A stretch of DNA of 64,000 nt from Pseudomonas extremorientalis (GTDB taxonomy: Bacteria > Pseudomonadota > Gammaproteobacteria > Pseudomonadales > Pseudomonadaceae). The stretch is taken from the NCBI RefSeq assembly GCF_001870465.1, contig NZ_MDGK01000009.1:1-64000 (forward strand), written 5' to 3'. The notes beneath the pieces are model-generated. The model had not been told where the DNA came from, did not search any database, and worked only from the letters and a program-made list of their open reading frames with translations. Shown here piece after piece: positions 7,293 through 18,136 of this stretch; the stretch's first letter is position 1, and each line of letters opens with the position of its first letter. A program made the position numbers and the translations under genes.

Positions 7293-8858
7293 TCAGCGGT
7301 TGAACCGCTCCACCAACGCATACTGGGTGGACGCAGTGTTCGTCAGTTCCTTGCTCAGGTCCGTGGATTGACGGGCCTGGGTCGACGTCTGGTCGGCCAG
7401 TTCGGCGATGGTGGTGATGTTGCGGCTGATCTCTTCGGCTACCGTGCTCTGTTCCTCGGTGGCGGCAGCGATCTGGGTAGTCATGTCGGTGATATGCGAC
7501 ACCGCCTCGCTGATGCCCACCAGGGCCTGGTCGGCTTCGAGTACCCAGGCCACGCCTTCCTGGGCCTGGCGTTGACCGTTCTCCATGCTTTGCACGGCGT
7601 TGTTGGACGACGCCTGCAGTTGGGTAATCAGCCCGTGGATCTGGGTGGTGGATTGGGACGTGCGCTGTGCCAGTTGGCGCACTTCATCGGCGACTACGGC
7701 AAAGCCACGGCCTTGCTCACCGGCCCGCGCGGCTTCGATGGCGGCGTTGAGGGCCAGCAGATTGGTCTGGTCGGCAATGGCCTTGATCACGTCCACCACG
7801 CTGCCGATTTCGTCGCTGTCCCGCGCCAGTTGCGCTACGGTCGCGCCGGTTTCGCTGACCACGCTGGACAAACGTTCGATGGCCTCACGGGTGTCCCGTG
7901 CCACTTCACGGCCGCGCCCGGTCAGCACATTGGCTTGCTGGGTGGCATCCGCCGTGCGCTGGACGTGGCTGGCGACTTCCTGGGTAGTGGCGGCCATTTG
8001 GTTGACGGCGGCCGAGACCTGTTCGGTTTCGACGCGCTGGCGGTCCAGGCCCTTGGAGCTGGCGGTGGCCAACTGATCGGATTGCCCGGCCAGGGCGCTC
8101 AATTGTTCGGCACTGTCCTGCAGGCGCGTGAGGCAGGTTTTCAGGCGCGCGGCCTGGCTTTGGAACGCAGTTTCCAGGCGCGCCTGTGGTCCGCTGGCGT
8201 CGCTGTACATCTGGGCGATCAAGGCGTCCGAAGTCGAGGGTTCTACGCCCTGCAGCAGGCGCAGTGTGCTGCCTTGGCGCCAGCGTGAGCAGAGCACGCC
8301 CACCGGCACCGCGACGGCGACGGCCACGGCAATTGCGAGCGGCGCGTCGAAGAACAGACCGGCGAGGCTGCCGGCCACTGCGGTGGCCACGTAAGGCACG
8401 CAACCGAGTGCGGCCGGCAGCCAGGCGTCCTGGCGCGGGACGGCCGGTTTGCCTTGGCTGATCCGTTGATACAGGGCCTGGGCCCGGCGGATTTCATCGG
8501 CCGTGGGCTTGACCCGCACCGACTCGAAACCGACGACCTGGCTGCCATCGAAGATCGGCGTGACGTAGGCGTTGACCCAATAGTGATCGCCGTTTTTCGA
8601 GCGGTTCTTGACGATGCCCATCCACGGCAGGCCTTGCTTGAGTGCACCCCACATGTGCGCAAACACGGCGGGCGGCACATCCGGATGGCGCACGATGTTC
8701 TGCGGCGCGCCGATCAGGTCGGCGCGTTCAAAGCCGCTGATGTCGACAAAGGCGTCGTTGCAGTAAGTGATGACCCCTCGGACATCCGTGGCGGAGATGA
8801 GTTTTTGCGAAGGCGCGAGGGAAATCTCACGCTGTGTTACGGGCTGGTTATTGCGCAT
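7293..8858 (-). CDS. aer: Aerotaxis receptor Aer (PAS-MCP)
   Basis: 521 aa. N-terminal PAS domain (~residues 10-125) with [26 protein letters not shown] and [20 protein letters not shown], the pattern of FAD-binding Aer-type PAS domains. A hydrophobic hairpin at ~155-200 anchors it in the inner membrane without a periplasmic sensor. The C-terminal methyl-accepting signalling domain carries [20 protein letters not shown] and [18 protein letters not shown]. It senses cellular redox/oxygen through FAD and signals to CheA. The ATG is preceded by an intergenic region shared with the divergent ycaO gene. Confidence 0.92.
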   Translation of the reverse strand: MRNNQPVTQREISLAPSQKLISATDVRGVITYCNDAFVDISGFERADLIGAPQNIVRHPDVPPAVFAHMWGALKQGLPWMGIVKNRSKNGDHYWVNAYVTPIFDGSQVVGFESVRVKPTADEIRRAQALYQRISQGKPAVPRQDAWLPAALGCVPYVATAVAGSLAGLFFDAPLAIAVAVAVAVPVGVLCSRWRQGSTLRLLQGVEPSTSDALIAQMYSDASGPQARLETAFQSQAARLKTCLTRLQDSAEQLSALAGQSDQLATASSKGLDRQRVETEQVSAAVNQMAATTQEVASHVQRTADATQQANVLTGRGREVARDTREAIERLSSVVSETGATVAQLARDSDEIGSVVDVIKAIADQTNLLALNAAIEAARAGEQGRGFAVVADEVRQLAQRTSQSTTQIHGLITQLQASSNNAVQSMENGQRQAQEGVAWVLEADQALVGISEAVSHITDMTTQIAAATEEQSTVAEEISRNITTIAELADQTSTQARQSTDLSKELTNTASTQYALVERFNR

Positions 8859-9020
8859 TCCGACTACTCCCTGGTTGCCCTCAGTCCATCGGCGCCAAAC
8901 GCAAAAAGGTTAATCCACATTGGCCAATTCGCCAGCCATTGGTCAAAAGCCTGAAACTTCGCGGTGAAACACCTCATAATGGCGGCCATTTTTGTTTAGC
9001 CGTTATTCTGGTGTGCCCCC

Positions 9021-11219
9021 ATGGAAATCAAGGTCAACTTTCTCGACAACCTCCGGCTTGAAGCCAAGTTCGATGACTTCACGGTGATTGCCGACCAGCC
9101 CATTCGCTACAAAGGCGATGGCTCGGCACCGGGGCCGTTCGATTACTTCCTGGCGTCGTCAGCGCTGTGCGCGGCGTACTTCGTGAAGTTGTACTGCCAG
9201 ACGCGCAATATCCCCACCGACAATATTCGCCTGTCGCAGAACAACATCGTCGACCCGGAAAACCGCTACAACCAGATCTTCAAGATCCAGGTCGAGTTGC
9301 CGGCGGATATCTCCGAGAAGGACCGCCAGGGCATTTTGCGTTCCATCGACCGCTGCACCGTCAAGAAAGTGGTACAGGCCGGGCCTGAGTTTGTCATCGA
9401 AGAAGTCGAGAACCTCGACGCCGATGCCCAGGCGTTGCTGATGCCGAATTCGACTTCCGAGGGCGGCACCTATATCGCCGGCAAAGACCTGCCGCTGGAA
9501 CAGACCATCGCCAACATGTCCGGCATCCTCGCAGGCCTTGGCATGAAGATCGAGATCGCGTCGTGGCGCAATATCGTGCCCAACGTCTGGTCGTTGCACA
9601 TCCGCGATGCGCATTCGCCGATGTGCTTCACCAACGGCAAGGGTGCGACGAAGGAGGGCGCCCTGGCGTCGGCCTTGGGCGAGTTCATCGAGCGGCTCAA
9701 CTGCAATTTCTTCTACAACGATCAGTTCTGGGGCGAGGAACTGGCCAACGCACCGTTCGTGCATTACCCGGATGAGCGCTGGTTCCAGCCAGGCCCCAAC
9801 GACGAGCTGCCGAGCGAGATCCTCGATGCCTACTGCCTGAAAATCTACAACCGCGACGGCGAACTGCGCGGTTCGCACCTGTTCGATACCAACTCCGGCA
9901 ATGAACAACGCGGCATTGTTTCGCTGCCGTTCGTGCGCCAGTCGGATGGCGAAGTGGTGTACTTCCCGTCCAACCTGATCGAGAACCTCTACCTCAGCAA
10001 CGGCATGAGCGCCGGCAACACCCTGGCCGAAGCCCAGGTGCAGTGCCTGTCGGAGATCTTCGAGCGTGCCGTGAAGCGTGAAATCATCGAAGGCGAGTTC
10101 GCCTTGCCGGACGTACCGGCGCAGGTGCTGGCCAAGTACCCCGGCATCCTCGCCGGCATCCAGGGCCTTGAAGCCCAGGGGTTCCCGGTGTTGGTCAAAG
10201 ACGCCTCCCTGGGCGGCGAATTCCCGGTGATGTGCGTGACCCTGATGAACCCGCGCACCGGCGGCGTGTTTGCGTCCTTCGGCGCCCACCCAAGCCTGGA
10301 AGTGGCCCTGGAGCGCAGCCTTACCGAACTGCTGCAAGGCCGCAGCTTCGAAGGCCTGAACGACTTGCCGCAGCCGACCTTCGAAGGCCAGGCGGTGACC
10401 GAACCCAACAACTTTGTCGAGCACTTCATCGACTCCAGCGGCGTCGTGTCGTGGCGCTTCTTCAGTGCCCAGTCGGATTACGAATTCGTCGAGTGGGACT
10501 TCACTGGCGAAGGCGCAGACTCGAATGCCCAGGAAGCCGCGACCCTGTTCGGCATTCTCGAAGGCATGGGCAAAGAGTCCTACATGGCCGTGTACGAACA
10601 CCTCGGCGCCACCGCCTGCCGCATCCTCGTGCCGGACTACTCGGAAATCTACCCGGTGGATGACCTGATCTGGGACAACACCAACAAGGCGCTGTTTTTC
10701 CGCGAGGACATCCTCAACCTGCACCGCCTCGACGAGGAAGAATTGCAGGCGTTGGTCGAGCGCCTGATCGAAAGCGAGCTGGACGACTACACGGATATCA
10801 CCACCCTGATCGGCATCGAATTCGACGACAACACCGCCTGGGGCCAACTGACCATCCTGGAACTGAAACTGCTGATCTTCCTGGCCTTGCAACAATATGA
10901 AGAGGCCAAGGAGTGCGTGGAGATGTTCCTGCAATACAACGACAACACCGTCGAGCGCGGCCTGTTCTACCAGGCGATGAATGCGGTGCTGGAGATGGAA
11001 CTGGACGACGACCTGGAACTGGCCGACTACGAAGCCAACTTCCGCCGCATGTTTGGCGATGAGCGGATGGATGCGGTGATTGGCTCGGTGAAGGGCGATG
11101 TGCGTTTTTATGGCCTGACGCCGACCAGCATGAAGCTGGAAGGGTTGGACCGGCATCTGCGCTTGATCGACAGCTACAAGAAGCTGCATGCGGCGCGGGC
11201 CAAGGTCGCCTTGGCCTGA
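9021..11219 (+). CDS. ycaO: OsmC domain/YcaO domain-containing protein
   Basis: 732 aa, a fusion. Residues ~1-135 are OsmC-like (PIRYKGDGSAPGPFDYFLAS), with both OsmC-type cysteines apparently retained at C50 (SSALCAAYF) and C112 (IDRCTVKK). Residues ~170-560 are a YcaO ATP-dependent cyclodehydratase-fold domain (GKGATKEGALASALGEFIER, GMSAGNTLAEAQVQCLSEIF). The acidic C-terminal ~150 residues look TPR-like. E. coli YcaO is linked to RimO-dependent beta-methylthiolation of ribosomal protein S12; no TOMM precursor or dehydrogenase lies beside this gene, so a peptide natural-product role is unlikely. Divergent from aer. Confidence 0.88.
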   Translation: MEIKVNFLDNLRLEAKFDDFTVIADQPIRYKGDGSAPGPFDYFLASSALCAAYFVKLYCQTRNIPTDNIRLSQNNIVDPENRYNQIFKIQVELPADISEKDRQGILRSIDRCTVKKVVQAGPEFVIEEVENLDADAQALLMPNSTSEGGTYIAGKDLPLEQTIANMSGILAGLGMKIEIASWRNIVPNVWSLHIRDAHSPMCFTNGKGATKEGALASALGEFIERLNCNFFYNDQFWGEELANAPFVHYPDERWFQPGPNDELPSEILDAYCLKIYNRDGELRGSHLFDTNSGNEQRGIVSLPFVRQSDGEVVYFPSNLIENLYLSNGMSAGNTLAEAQVQCLSEIFERAVKREIIEGEFALPDVPAQVLAKYPGILAGIQGLEAQGFPVLVKDASLGGEFPVMCVTLMNPRTGGVFASFGAHPSLEVALERSLTELLQGRSFEGLNDLPQPTFEGQAVTEPNNFVEHFIDSSGVVSWRFFSAQSDYEFVEWDFTGEGADSNAQEAATLFGILEGMGKESYMAVYEHLGATACRILVPDYSEIYPVDDLIWDNTNKALFFREDILNLHRLDEEELQALVERLIESELDDYTDITTLIGIEFDDNTAWGQLTILELKLLIFLALQQYEEAKECVEMFLQYNDNTVERGLFYQAMNAVLEMELDDDLELADYEANFRRMFGDERMDAVIGSVKGDVRFYGLTPTSMKLEGLDRHLRLIDSYKKLHAARAKVALA

Positions 11220-11271
11220 CGCCTATCTGGCTTGCTGTGCTGAGCAGGTGTGCTGTGGTGAGCGGGCCTGT

Positions 11272-11296
11272 TGTGGCGAGCGGGCTGCTCGCCACA
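11272..11296. terminator. Inverted repeat between convergent genes
   Basis: TGTGGCGAGC, GGGCT, GCTCGCCACA: perfect 10-bp stem with a 5-nt loop. It is built from the tip of the REP sequence seen at 7108 and 45749. It lies between ycaO (ends 11219) and the convergent cystathionine lyase (ends 11315) and could act as a bidirectional terminator, though no clear U-tract follows. Confidence 0.45.
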
Positions 11297-11314
11297 TAGA
11301 TCAAGGCAAGCTGT

Positions 11315-12477
11315 TTATATGAGCGCCAGGGCCTGCGCCAGGTCCGCGCGCAGATCCTCCACATCCTCAACCCCCACCGACAACCGCACCAACCCATCGC
11401 CAATTCCCAGTTGCGCCCGCGTCGCCGCCGGGATGCTGGCGTGGGTCATGATCGCCGGGTGTTCGATCAGGCTTTCCACACCACCCAGGCTTTCGGCCAG
11501 GGCGAAGATCCTGACGTTTTCCAGGAAGCGCCTGGCGCCGGCCAGGTCGCTGTTCAGGTCGATTGAAATCATCCCGCCAAACCCCCGCATCTGTTTGCGC
11601 GCCAGTTCATGCTGCGGGTGGGACGCGAGGCCCGGGTAGTAAACCCGCGCCACTTGCGGCTGTTGTTCCAGCCAGGTGGCCAGGTCGAGGGCGTTGCTGC
11701 AATGGCGCTCCATGCGCAGGGCCAGGGTTTTCACGCCACGCAGGGTGAGGAAGGCGTCGAAGGGCCCGGCAATGGCGCCGACCGAGTTCTGCAAAAAGCC
11801 CAGGCGTTCGGCCAGTTCGGGGTTGTCGCCGACGATGGCAATGCCGCCGATCACATCGGAATGGCCGTTGAGGTATTTGGTGGTGGAGTGCACCACCACA
11901 TCAAAGCCCAGCTCCAGCGGGCGCTGGATCCACGGGCTGGCGAAGGTGTTGTCGGCCACGCAGATGATCCCGCGAGCGCGGCAGATGCGTGCGATGGCGC
12001 TGAGGTCGGTGAGGCTCAGCAGCGGGTTGCTCGGGGTTTCGACCCAGACCATGCGCGTGTCGTCCTGCAGACTCGCTTCAAAGGCCGACAGGTCACTCAG
12101 GTCGACAAAGCTGAAGCGGTGCCCGGCGCTGCGTTGGCGCACCTTGTCGAACAGGCGGAAGGTGCCGCCGTACAAATCATTGCCGGACACGACATGGGCG
12201 CCGGCGTCCAGCAACTCCAACACCGTCGAAATCGCCGCCAGCCCGGAGGCAAAGGCAAACGCCTGGCTGCCGCCTTCCAGGTCGGCCACGCAGCGTTCCA
12301 GGGCAAACCGCGTAGGGTTGTGGGAGCGACCATAGTCAAAGCCCTTGTGCACGCCGGGGCTGTCTTGCAGGTAGGTGGAGTTGGCATAGATCGGCGGCAT
12401 CAGCGCGCCGGTGGTTGGGTCGGGAGATTGCCCGGCATGGATCACGCGGGTGGCAAACGCACTTTTATCGGACTGAC

Positions 12478-12481
<4 letters not shown>
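11315..12481 (-). CDS. Cystathionine gamma-lyase/gamma-synthase family PLP enzyme
   Basis: 388 aa, Cys/Met metabolism PLP fold type I. Shows YGRSHNPTRFALE, the substrate/PLP loop ASGLAAIS, DNTFASPWIQRPLELG and the Schiff-base lysine K202 in VVVHSTTKYLNGHSDV. Its ATG overlaps the stop of the upstream cystathionine beta-synthase by 4 nt (ATGA), so the two are co-translated. That pairing points to reverse transsulfuration (homocysteine to cystathionine to cysteine), with this enzyme as the gamma-lyase. The same pair exists as PA0399/PA0400 in P. aeruginosa. Sequence alone cannot fully exclude gamma-synthase activity. Confidence 0.88.
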
Positions 12482-13854
<1,373 letters not shown>

Positions 13855-13924
13855 GTCGTCACCTGAATACGGATGGGTTGGACAGCAAAAGGCAAAGCCT
13901 GGGTTCGACGATAGGCCGGGATCG

Positions 13925-13942
13925 GTCCGGTCGCAACCGGAC
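13925..13942. promoter_or_regulatory. Inverted repeat upstream of the CBS-CGL operon
   Basis: GTCCGGT, CGCA, ACCGGAC: perfect 7-bp arms, 70 bp upstream of the cystathionine beta-synthase ATG and 28 bp past the stop of the dapA-like gene. Either an operator for the transsulfuration operon or a weak terminator for the upstream gene; there is no U-tract. Confidence 0.4.
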
Positions 13943-13970
13943 GGTCCGCTCGTTGTCTGTTTTTGGCGCA

Positions 13971-14834
13971 TTAGCCGAGCAGGTTCTGCACCTGCCGCAA
14001 ACGGGCGACAACTGCCACGCTGGTTGCCTGCATCGGTGCGCGCAACTCGCTGCCGATCAAGCCTTGCAGGGCCAGGGCGGCTTTCACCGGTGCCGGGTTG
14101 GGCTCCATGAACAGCGTGTTGATCAGCGGCACCAACTGCATGAACGTTGCCCGCGCGTCGGCCAACTGGTTGTCGCGGACTTGCTGGCACAGCGCCACGA
14201 ACTGTTCCGTGTTGACGTGCGCCGAGGCTGCAATCGCGCCCGTCGCGCCCAGGCACAGCGCGTTGAAGATCTGCAGGTCTTCGCCACACAACACATCCAC
14301 CTCACCGCTGGCCAGCAGTGCGAGGGTATTGTCCAGGTTGCCGCCACAGTCCTTGATCGCCACGATGCGTTCGTGGGCGACGATGTTGAGCAAGGTGGCC
14401 TGCTCGAACATGGCGCCGGTGCGGTAGGGAATGTCGTACAGAATGATCGGTACGCTGGAGGCATCGGCCACGGTGCGGAAGAACGCTTCCAGGCCGGCCT
14501 GGGACGGGCGGATGTAACTCGGCGCCGGTACCAAAAGCCCAGCCACCGGGCGTTGCAGGATTTCACGCTGAAAGTGCAGCAGCTCAATCTGGTTATAGCC
14601 CGCCAGGCCCATCACTACGCGGTGCGCCGGCACCCATTGCAACACCGCATCGAGCACCGCCAATTGTTCCTGCCGACTCAGCGACGCCGCTTCGCCGGTG
14701 GTGGTGCACACCATGATCCCGGCCACGTGTTTTTCCAGCAGGTGGTTGACCAGGCGGTGCAGGCCAATGAAATCAATGGCGCCGTCATGGAACGGCGTGA
14801 CCACGGGAACCCAGATACCTTGAAACGATGACAT
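13971..14834 (-). CDS. 4-hydroxy-tetrahydrodipicolinate synthase (DapA) paralogue
   Basis: 287 aa, TIM-barrel of the DapA/NAL family. All the DapA catalytic residues appear at the E. coli numbering: T44/T45 in CTTTGE, Y107 in APSYIRP, Y133 in ILYDIPYRTG, R138 and the Schiff-base K161 in IVAIKDCGG. DapA condenses pyruvate with aspartate semialdehyde in lysine synthesis. It is not beside bamC/purC as the housekeeping pseudomonad dapA is, so this is probably a paralogue, perhaps for another aldehyde. ATG is preceded by AGGAGA. Transcribed toward the CBS operon with a 116-bp gap. Confidence 0.87.
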   Translation of the reverse strand: MSSFQGIWVPVVTPFHDGAIDFIGLHRLVNHLLEKHVAGIMVCTTTGEAASLSRQEQLAVLDAVLQWVPAHRVVMGLAGYNQIELLHFQREILQRPVAGLLVPAPSYIRPSQAGLEAFFRTVADASSVPIILYDIPYRTGAMFEQATLLNIVAHERIVAIKDCGGNLDNTLALLASGEVDVLCGEDLQIFNALCLGATGAIAASAHVNTEQFVALCQQVRDNQLADARATFMQLVPLINTLFMEPNPAPVKAALALQGLIGSELRAPMQATSVAVVARLRQVQNLLG

Positions 14835-14920
14835 GCACTTTCTCCTGATGATTGACCGCTTGAGTCACCGTCAGAAGGGCAGGGGCAATTGTGCAAGGGA
14901 GAGTAGACCGTCGCGCTCAA

Positions 14921-14947
14921 TGTCCTGTCAGCTCATCTGACGGGACA
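14921..14947. promoter_or_regulatory. Large palindrome upstream of the dapA-like gene
   Basis: TGTCCTGTCAG, CTCAT, CTGACGGGACA: 11-bp arms with a single mismatch. It lies about 86 bp upstream of the ATG at 14834 in a 293-bp intergenic region that otherwise holds no gene. The likely role is an operator for an unlinked regulator. The 3' part of the same gap has an 8-bp inverted repeat (TGACACAC/GTGTGTCA, 15068-15120) downstream of the lipoprotein gene. Confidence 0.45.
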
Positions 14948-15127
14948 GCGCGCCCCGGTCACATGAGCGACTGTTTCTTCGATTTGAGGGCGTGCGCAAC
15001 GCAACCTTGCGCCTTGGCAATCAAGCCAATGACGGAACGGTTAACGGAAGGCATTGCGGACATAAGCTGACACACCCTGAGCAAGGCCTCCATCTTCATG
15101 GAATATTGCAGAGTGTGTCAACGGGGC

Positions 15128-16519
15128 TTATTCGAATTTATCGATACGCGAGTCAGAGTAGAAAAACTCGTTCTTGTCGGTGCTCGATTCAAAGAAGTAG
15201 GCGTAGTCGGTCAGGAAGTACAGGTGGTTGACGCGCTTGTACTTGTCGTCGTCGGTTCGGCAGGACAATGCCTTGGCGCTGCCCGCCAGTTTCGCGTTGA
15301 GTTCGCTGGCCGGCAGTTCACGCTCGACCTGGCAACGGTTGGTCTGCGTGTTGGTGCTGCTGCCGATCAGGCTGTTGAGGCTGGAGCGTACGGTGGTGTA
15401 GGTGACGGTCTCGCCCACGGGCAGGGCCTTCCAGTTACCGGTGAAGCTCAGTTGGGTCAGGGTCGAGCTTTCCGCCATGCCCGAACCGCCGTAGGTGGCT
15501 TTGGACACCAGGTGGAACAGGTTGCGCCAGCTCACGGCCTGGCTCTCATAGCCGTCGCCACGGGTGGCCAGGGCCAACTGGCCGCTTGGTGTGTCCTGGC
15601 TGATGAACTGCGTGCTTTGGTTATCGCTGGTCTTGCCACGGTAGTTGCTGGTGCCCACGAACTGGACGTATTTGAACGAGCGGGTGGGCTTGTCCAGGTT
15701 CAACTGGGTGATGGCCGCCAGCACCGCCGGTTGCACCGAGGTCAGGGCAATGGTGGCCGGCGCTTTCATGCGCGGTTTGAACGCGGGCAGTGCGGCGATC
15801 TTTTCCGGGCTGACGCAGACTTTGTTGAACAGCAATTCGTAGTCGGCATTGCTGCCAGCGATGTTCTGCGGCGTAGGGAAACTGTCGACCCGGCCGTCGC
15901 TGACGCGGTTGTTGGCATCCATGTCGTAGCCGGCCAACTGCTTGTAGGTGCCGCCTTTGCACGACACCGCAAAGTGCTCGCGTTTTTGCGCGTACGGGGC
16001 GTTGTAGGGCAGGTCGTTGAGCACCGTCGGGTTATCGAAGGCGGCCCAGAAGCGCGTTTCGCCGTTGACGTTCTTGATACTGTTGGCGTCGATCAGCACC
16101 TGGTTGTCGCGCTCGTTGGTCTGTACCAGGCGCCAGTCGGGCTTCGGTGTTTCGGCGCAGGCACGGACGAAGGTCTGGTTGGCGGCCAGGGTTGCACGCA
16201 ACTGCGGCGACAAGCTGCGGGGCGAACTGTAGCGGCCGGCACTGGCGGGGTAGACCCGTTGCGAACCATCCAGGTACAGCAGGTGCAGTTGCGGCGAGGA
16301 ACAGGCGGCCTCAACTTGCAACGTGCGGCGCAGGGCGCCCGGATCGCCAGGCATCAACAGCTCGAAGCTGAGCACGTCGCCTTCGCGCACGATGCTGTTT
16401 TCCACCAGGGGTTGGGCGAGGGCGCCGGCGAGCATGGTTTCGACCTGGGTTTTCTGGGTGGCACAACCGGCCAGGGTGGCGATGCCACCGATCAGCAAAA
16501 GCGGAGTGATAAAACGCAC
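15128..16519 (-). CDS. Lipoprotein of unknown function
   Basis: 463 aa. N-terminal lipoprotein signal with a lipobox (ITPLLLIGGIATLAGCATQ), so probably anchored in the outer membrane facing the periplasm. The rest is soluble and mixed alpha/beta, with several Cys (ACSSPQ, VRACAET, VSCKGG, KVCVSP, NRCQVE, LSCRTD) that could form disulfides. No family is recognised. A shorter lipoprotein of similar opening (LLGCATTKTDV) lies at 28152-28790, but the bodies do not look alike. Single-gene transcript between divergent and convergent neighbours. Confidence 0.7.
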   Translation of the reverse strand: MRFITPLLLIGGIATLAGCATQKTQVETMLAGALAQPLVENSIVREGDVLSFELLMPGDPGALRRTLQVEAACSSPQLHLLYLDGSQRVYPASAGRYSSPRSLSPQLRATLAANQTFVRACAETPKPDWRLVQTNERDNQVLIDANSIKNVNGETRFWAAFDNPTVLNDLPYNAPYAQKREHFAVSCKGGTYKQLAGYDMDANNRVSDGRVDSFPTPQNIAGSNADYELLFNKVCVSPEKIAALPAFKPRMKAPATIALTSVQPAVLAAITQLNLDKPTRSFKYVQFVGTSNYRGKTSDNQSTQFISQDTPSGQLALATRGDGYESQAVSWRNLFHLVSKATYGGSGMAESSTLTQLSFTGNWKALPVGETVTYTTVRSSLNSLIGSSTNTQTNRCQVERELPASELNAKLAGSAKALSCRTDDDKYKRVNHLYFLTDYAYFFESSTDKNEFFYSDSRIDKFE

Positions 16520-16726
16520 GAGAGCCTCGTTGAGTCCATTCGGGATGTCAGGGTGACGGCGGGTGACGCGGAAACTTTAACGGGATGTTGCAGGCGCCAA
16601 GCCTAACCAGCCGGGTGGTCGCTGTACAGCCGTGATGTGGCCGCCGCTGGATATGTGCGCGTCGCAATCGTTCCTGTGTGGTTGCCGCCAACCGGTAGTC
16701 TGTGCAGACATTCCGGGAGAAACGCA

Positions 16727-17623
16727 ATGATCCGACGTGCGTGTTTGGCCGCTCTGCTGAGCCTGTCCGCCTCGACCGCCTTTGGCGCCTCGACCTACGA
16801 TCACCTGTATGCCTTCGGTGACAGCTATTCCGACAACGGCGCGGGCGAAGCGCTCACCACACAGCTCGCCGCACAGAACATAAAGGACGCCCAGGCGTTG
16901 CCTGGGCCGCTGTACTGGAAGGGGCGCTGGAGCAACGGCCCGACCGCCGTCGAGGGCCTGGCCCAGGCTCTGCACACACCGCTGACCGACTACGCGGTGG
17001 GCGGCGCCAAAAGTGGCCACGGCAATTACTACGCCTGGATAATGCCTTCCCAGGACACCGGCGTCCTGGGGCAGGTCGCCGAGCACTTGCAGGCTGCCAA
17101 GTCCCACAAGGCCGACCCCAAGGCGCTGTACTTCATCTTCATCTCGGCCAATGACTTTTTCGAGTGGGCCGACTTCTCCCACTCGCAAACCCTTGAGGCA
17201 CTGAGCGAATCGAGCCTGGCGAATATCCGCAAAGCCACTGAGCAACTGGTGGCAGCGGGTGCCCGGCATGTGATGGTGGTGGGTACCACAGACCTCAGCC
17301 ATGTGCCTGCGGTGGTGCAGGGCAACCAAGTCGACAATGCGAAGAAATACCAGCAGTTGCTCGCGCAGAAACTCCCGGCCGTGCTGGCGCAGATCGGTAC
17401 CGCGAAGGTCAGCTACTTCGACCACCTTGCTTTCAGCGACACACTGCGCGCCAACCCGACAGCCCATGGTTTCACCGACCTCGATACGCCGTGCCAGGCT
17501 ACTTATCCGGAGGCTGAACCGGTGTGCGCCAACCCCGACGCGCATTATTACTGGGACGAATGGCACCCCACCCGCAAGGTCCATGCCCTGGCGGCCAACG
17601 CCATGCTGGATGCCCTGCCTTAG
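16727..17623 (+). CDS. Secreted SGNH/GDSL-family lipase/esterase
   Basis: 298 aa. Signal peptide ACLAALLSLSASTAFG with cleavage near residue 20. Nucleophile S33 in AFGDSYSDNG (block I), oxyanion Gly in VGGAKSGHG, Asn in FIFISANDFFEW and the C-terminal catalytic D277/H280 in YWDEWHPTRKVH complete the GDSL set. Resembles thermolabile-hemolysin/phospholipase-type GDSL hydrolases without the autotransporter barrel, so it is likely released to the periplasm or outside. ATG 16727 follows GGGAGA. Its stop overlaps the stop of the convergent VOC gene by 4 bp. Confidence 0.85.
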   Translation: MIRRACLAALLSLSASTAFGASTYDHLYAFGDSYSDNGAGEALTTQLAAQNIKDAQALPGPLYWKGRWSNGPTAVEGLAQALHTPLTDYAVGGAKSGHGNYYAWIMPSQDTGVLGQVAEHLQAAKSHKADPKALYFIFISANDFFEWADFSHSQTLEALSESSLANIRKATEQLVAAGARHVMVVGTTDLSHVPAVVQGNQVDNAKKYQQLLAQKLPAVLAQIGTAKVSYFDHLAFSDTLRANPTAHGFTDLDTPCQATYPEAEPVCANPDAHYYWDEWHPTRKVHALAANAMLDALP

Positions 17624-18102
17624 CCCGCCGCTATCGCCGCCTCAATCGTCGCGATGTCGATCTTTCTCATGGTCATCATCGCGTCAAAGGCGCGCTTTGC
17701 CGTCGCCGGGTCGGGGTGGGTCACCGCATCGGTCAGCACGCGTGGGGTGATCTGCCACGACAGCCCCCACTTGTCCTTGCACCAGCCGCAGGCGCTTTCC
17801 TGGCCGCCGTTGCCGACGATGGCATTCCAGTAACGGTCGGTTTCGGCCTGGTCATCGGTGGCCACCTGGAACGAAAACGCCTCGGTATGCGAGAAGATCG
17901 GCCCGCCGTTGAGGCCAATGCAGGGGATGCCCAAGACGGTGAAGTCCACGGTCAATACATCGCCCTGTTTGCCGGACGGATAATCGCCGGGCGCCAGGTG
18001 CACGGCATTCACCCGGCTGTCCGGAAAGGTCAGGGCATAGAAGGTCGCGGCCTCAAGGGCGGTGCCGTTGTACCAGAGGCAGAGCGTGTTTTTGTGGGGC
18101 AT
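17620..18102 (-). CDS. VOC family protein (PhnB/3-demethylubiquinone methyltransferase-like fold)
   Basis: 160 aa. Opens KNTLCLWYNGTALEAATFY and has LNGGPIFSHTEAFSFQV, RYWNAIVGNGG and CGWCKDKWGLSWQITP, the signature of the PhnB-like glyoxalase/VOC group. Despite its old name this group has no proven methyltransferase activity. Catalytic role unknown. Convergent with the GDSL gene. Confidence 0.83.
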   Translation of the reverse strand: MPHKNTLCLWYNGTALEAATFYALTFPDSRVNAVHLAPGDYPSGKQGDVLTVDFTVLGIPCIGLNGGPIFSHTEAFSFQVATDDQAETDRYWNAIVGNGGQESACGWCKDKWGLSWQITPRVLTDAVTHPDPATAKRAFDAMMTMRKIDIATIEAAIAAG

Positions 18103-18136
18103 GATCGGTCTCCACGTGAGAATGGCGCTGTGGAGT

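Noticed and set aside
9159..11189. 676-aa open frame on the minus strand
   Set aside because: It is the antisense shadow of the OsmC-YcaO gene; composition is His/Val/Gln-rich nonsense without motifs.
9021..11219. YcaO as core of a TOMM/azole peptide cluster
   Set aside because: No precursor peptide, dehydrogenase or leader-binding partner is adjacent; the OsmC-YcaO form is a widespread housekeeping type in Pseudomonas.
13925..13942. SAM-type riboswitch upstream of the CBS-CGL operon
   Set aside because: Only a simple 7-bp palindrome is present; no multi-stem riboswitch architecture can be seen in the ~116-bp gap.
13855..14289. N-terminal extension of the cystathionine beta-synthase frame
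   Set aside because: It runs antiparallel-free through the dapA-like gene's 3' end in another frame; ATG 13854 has an RBS and matches the family start.
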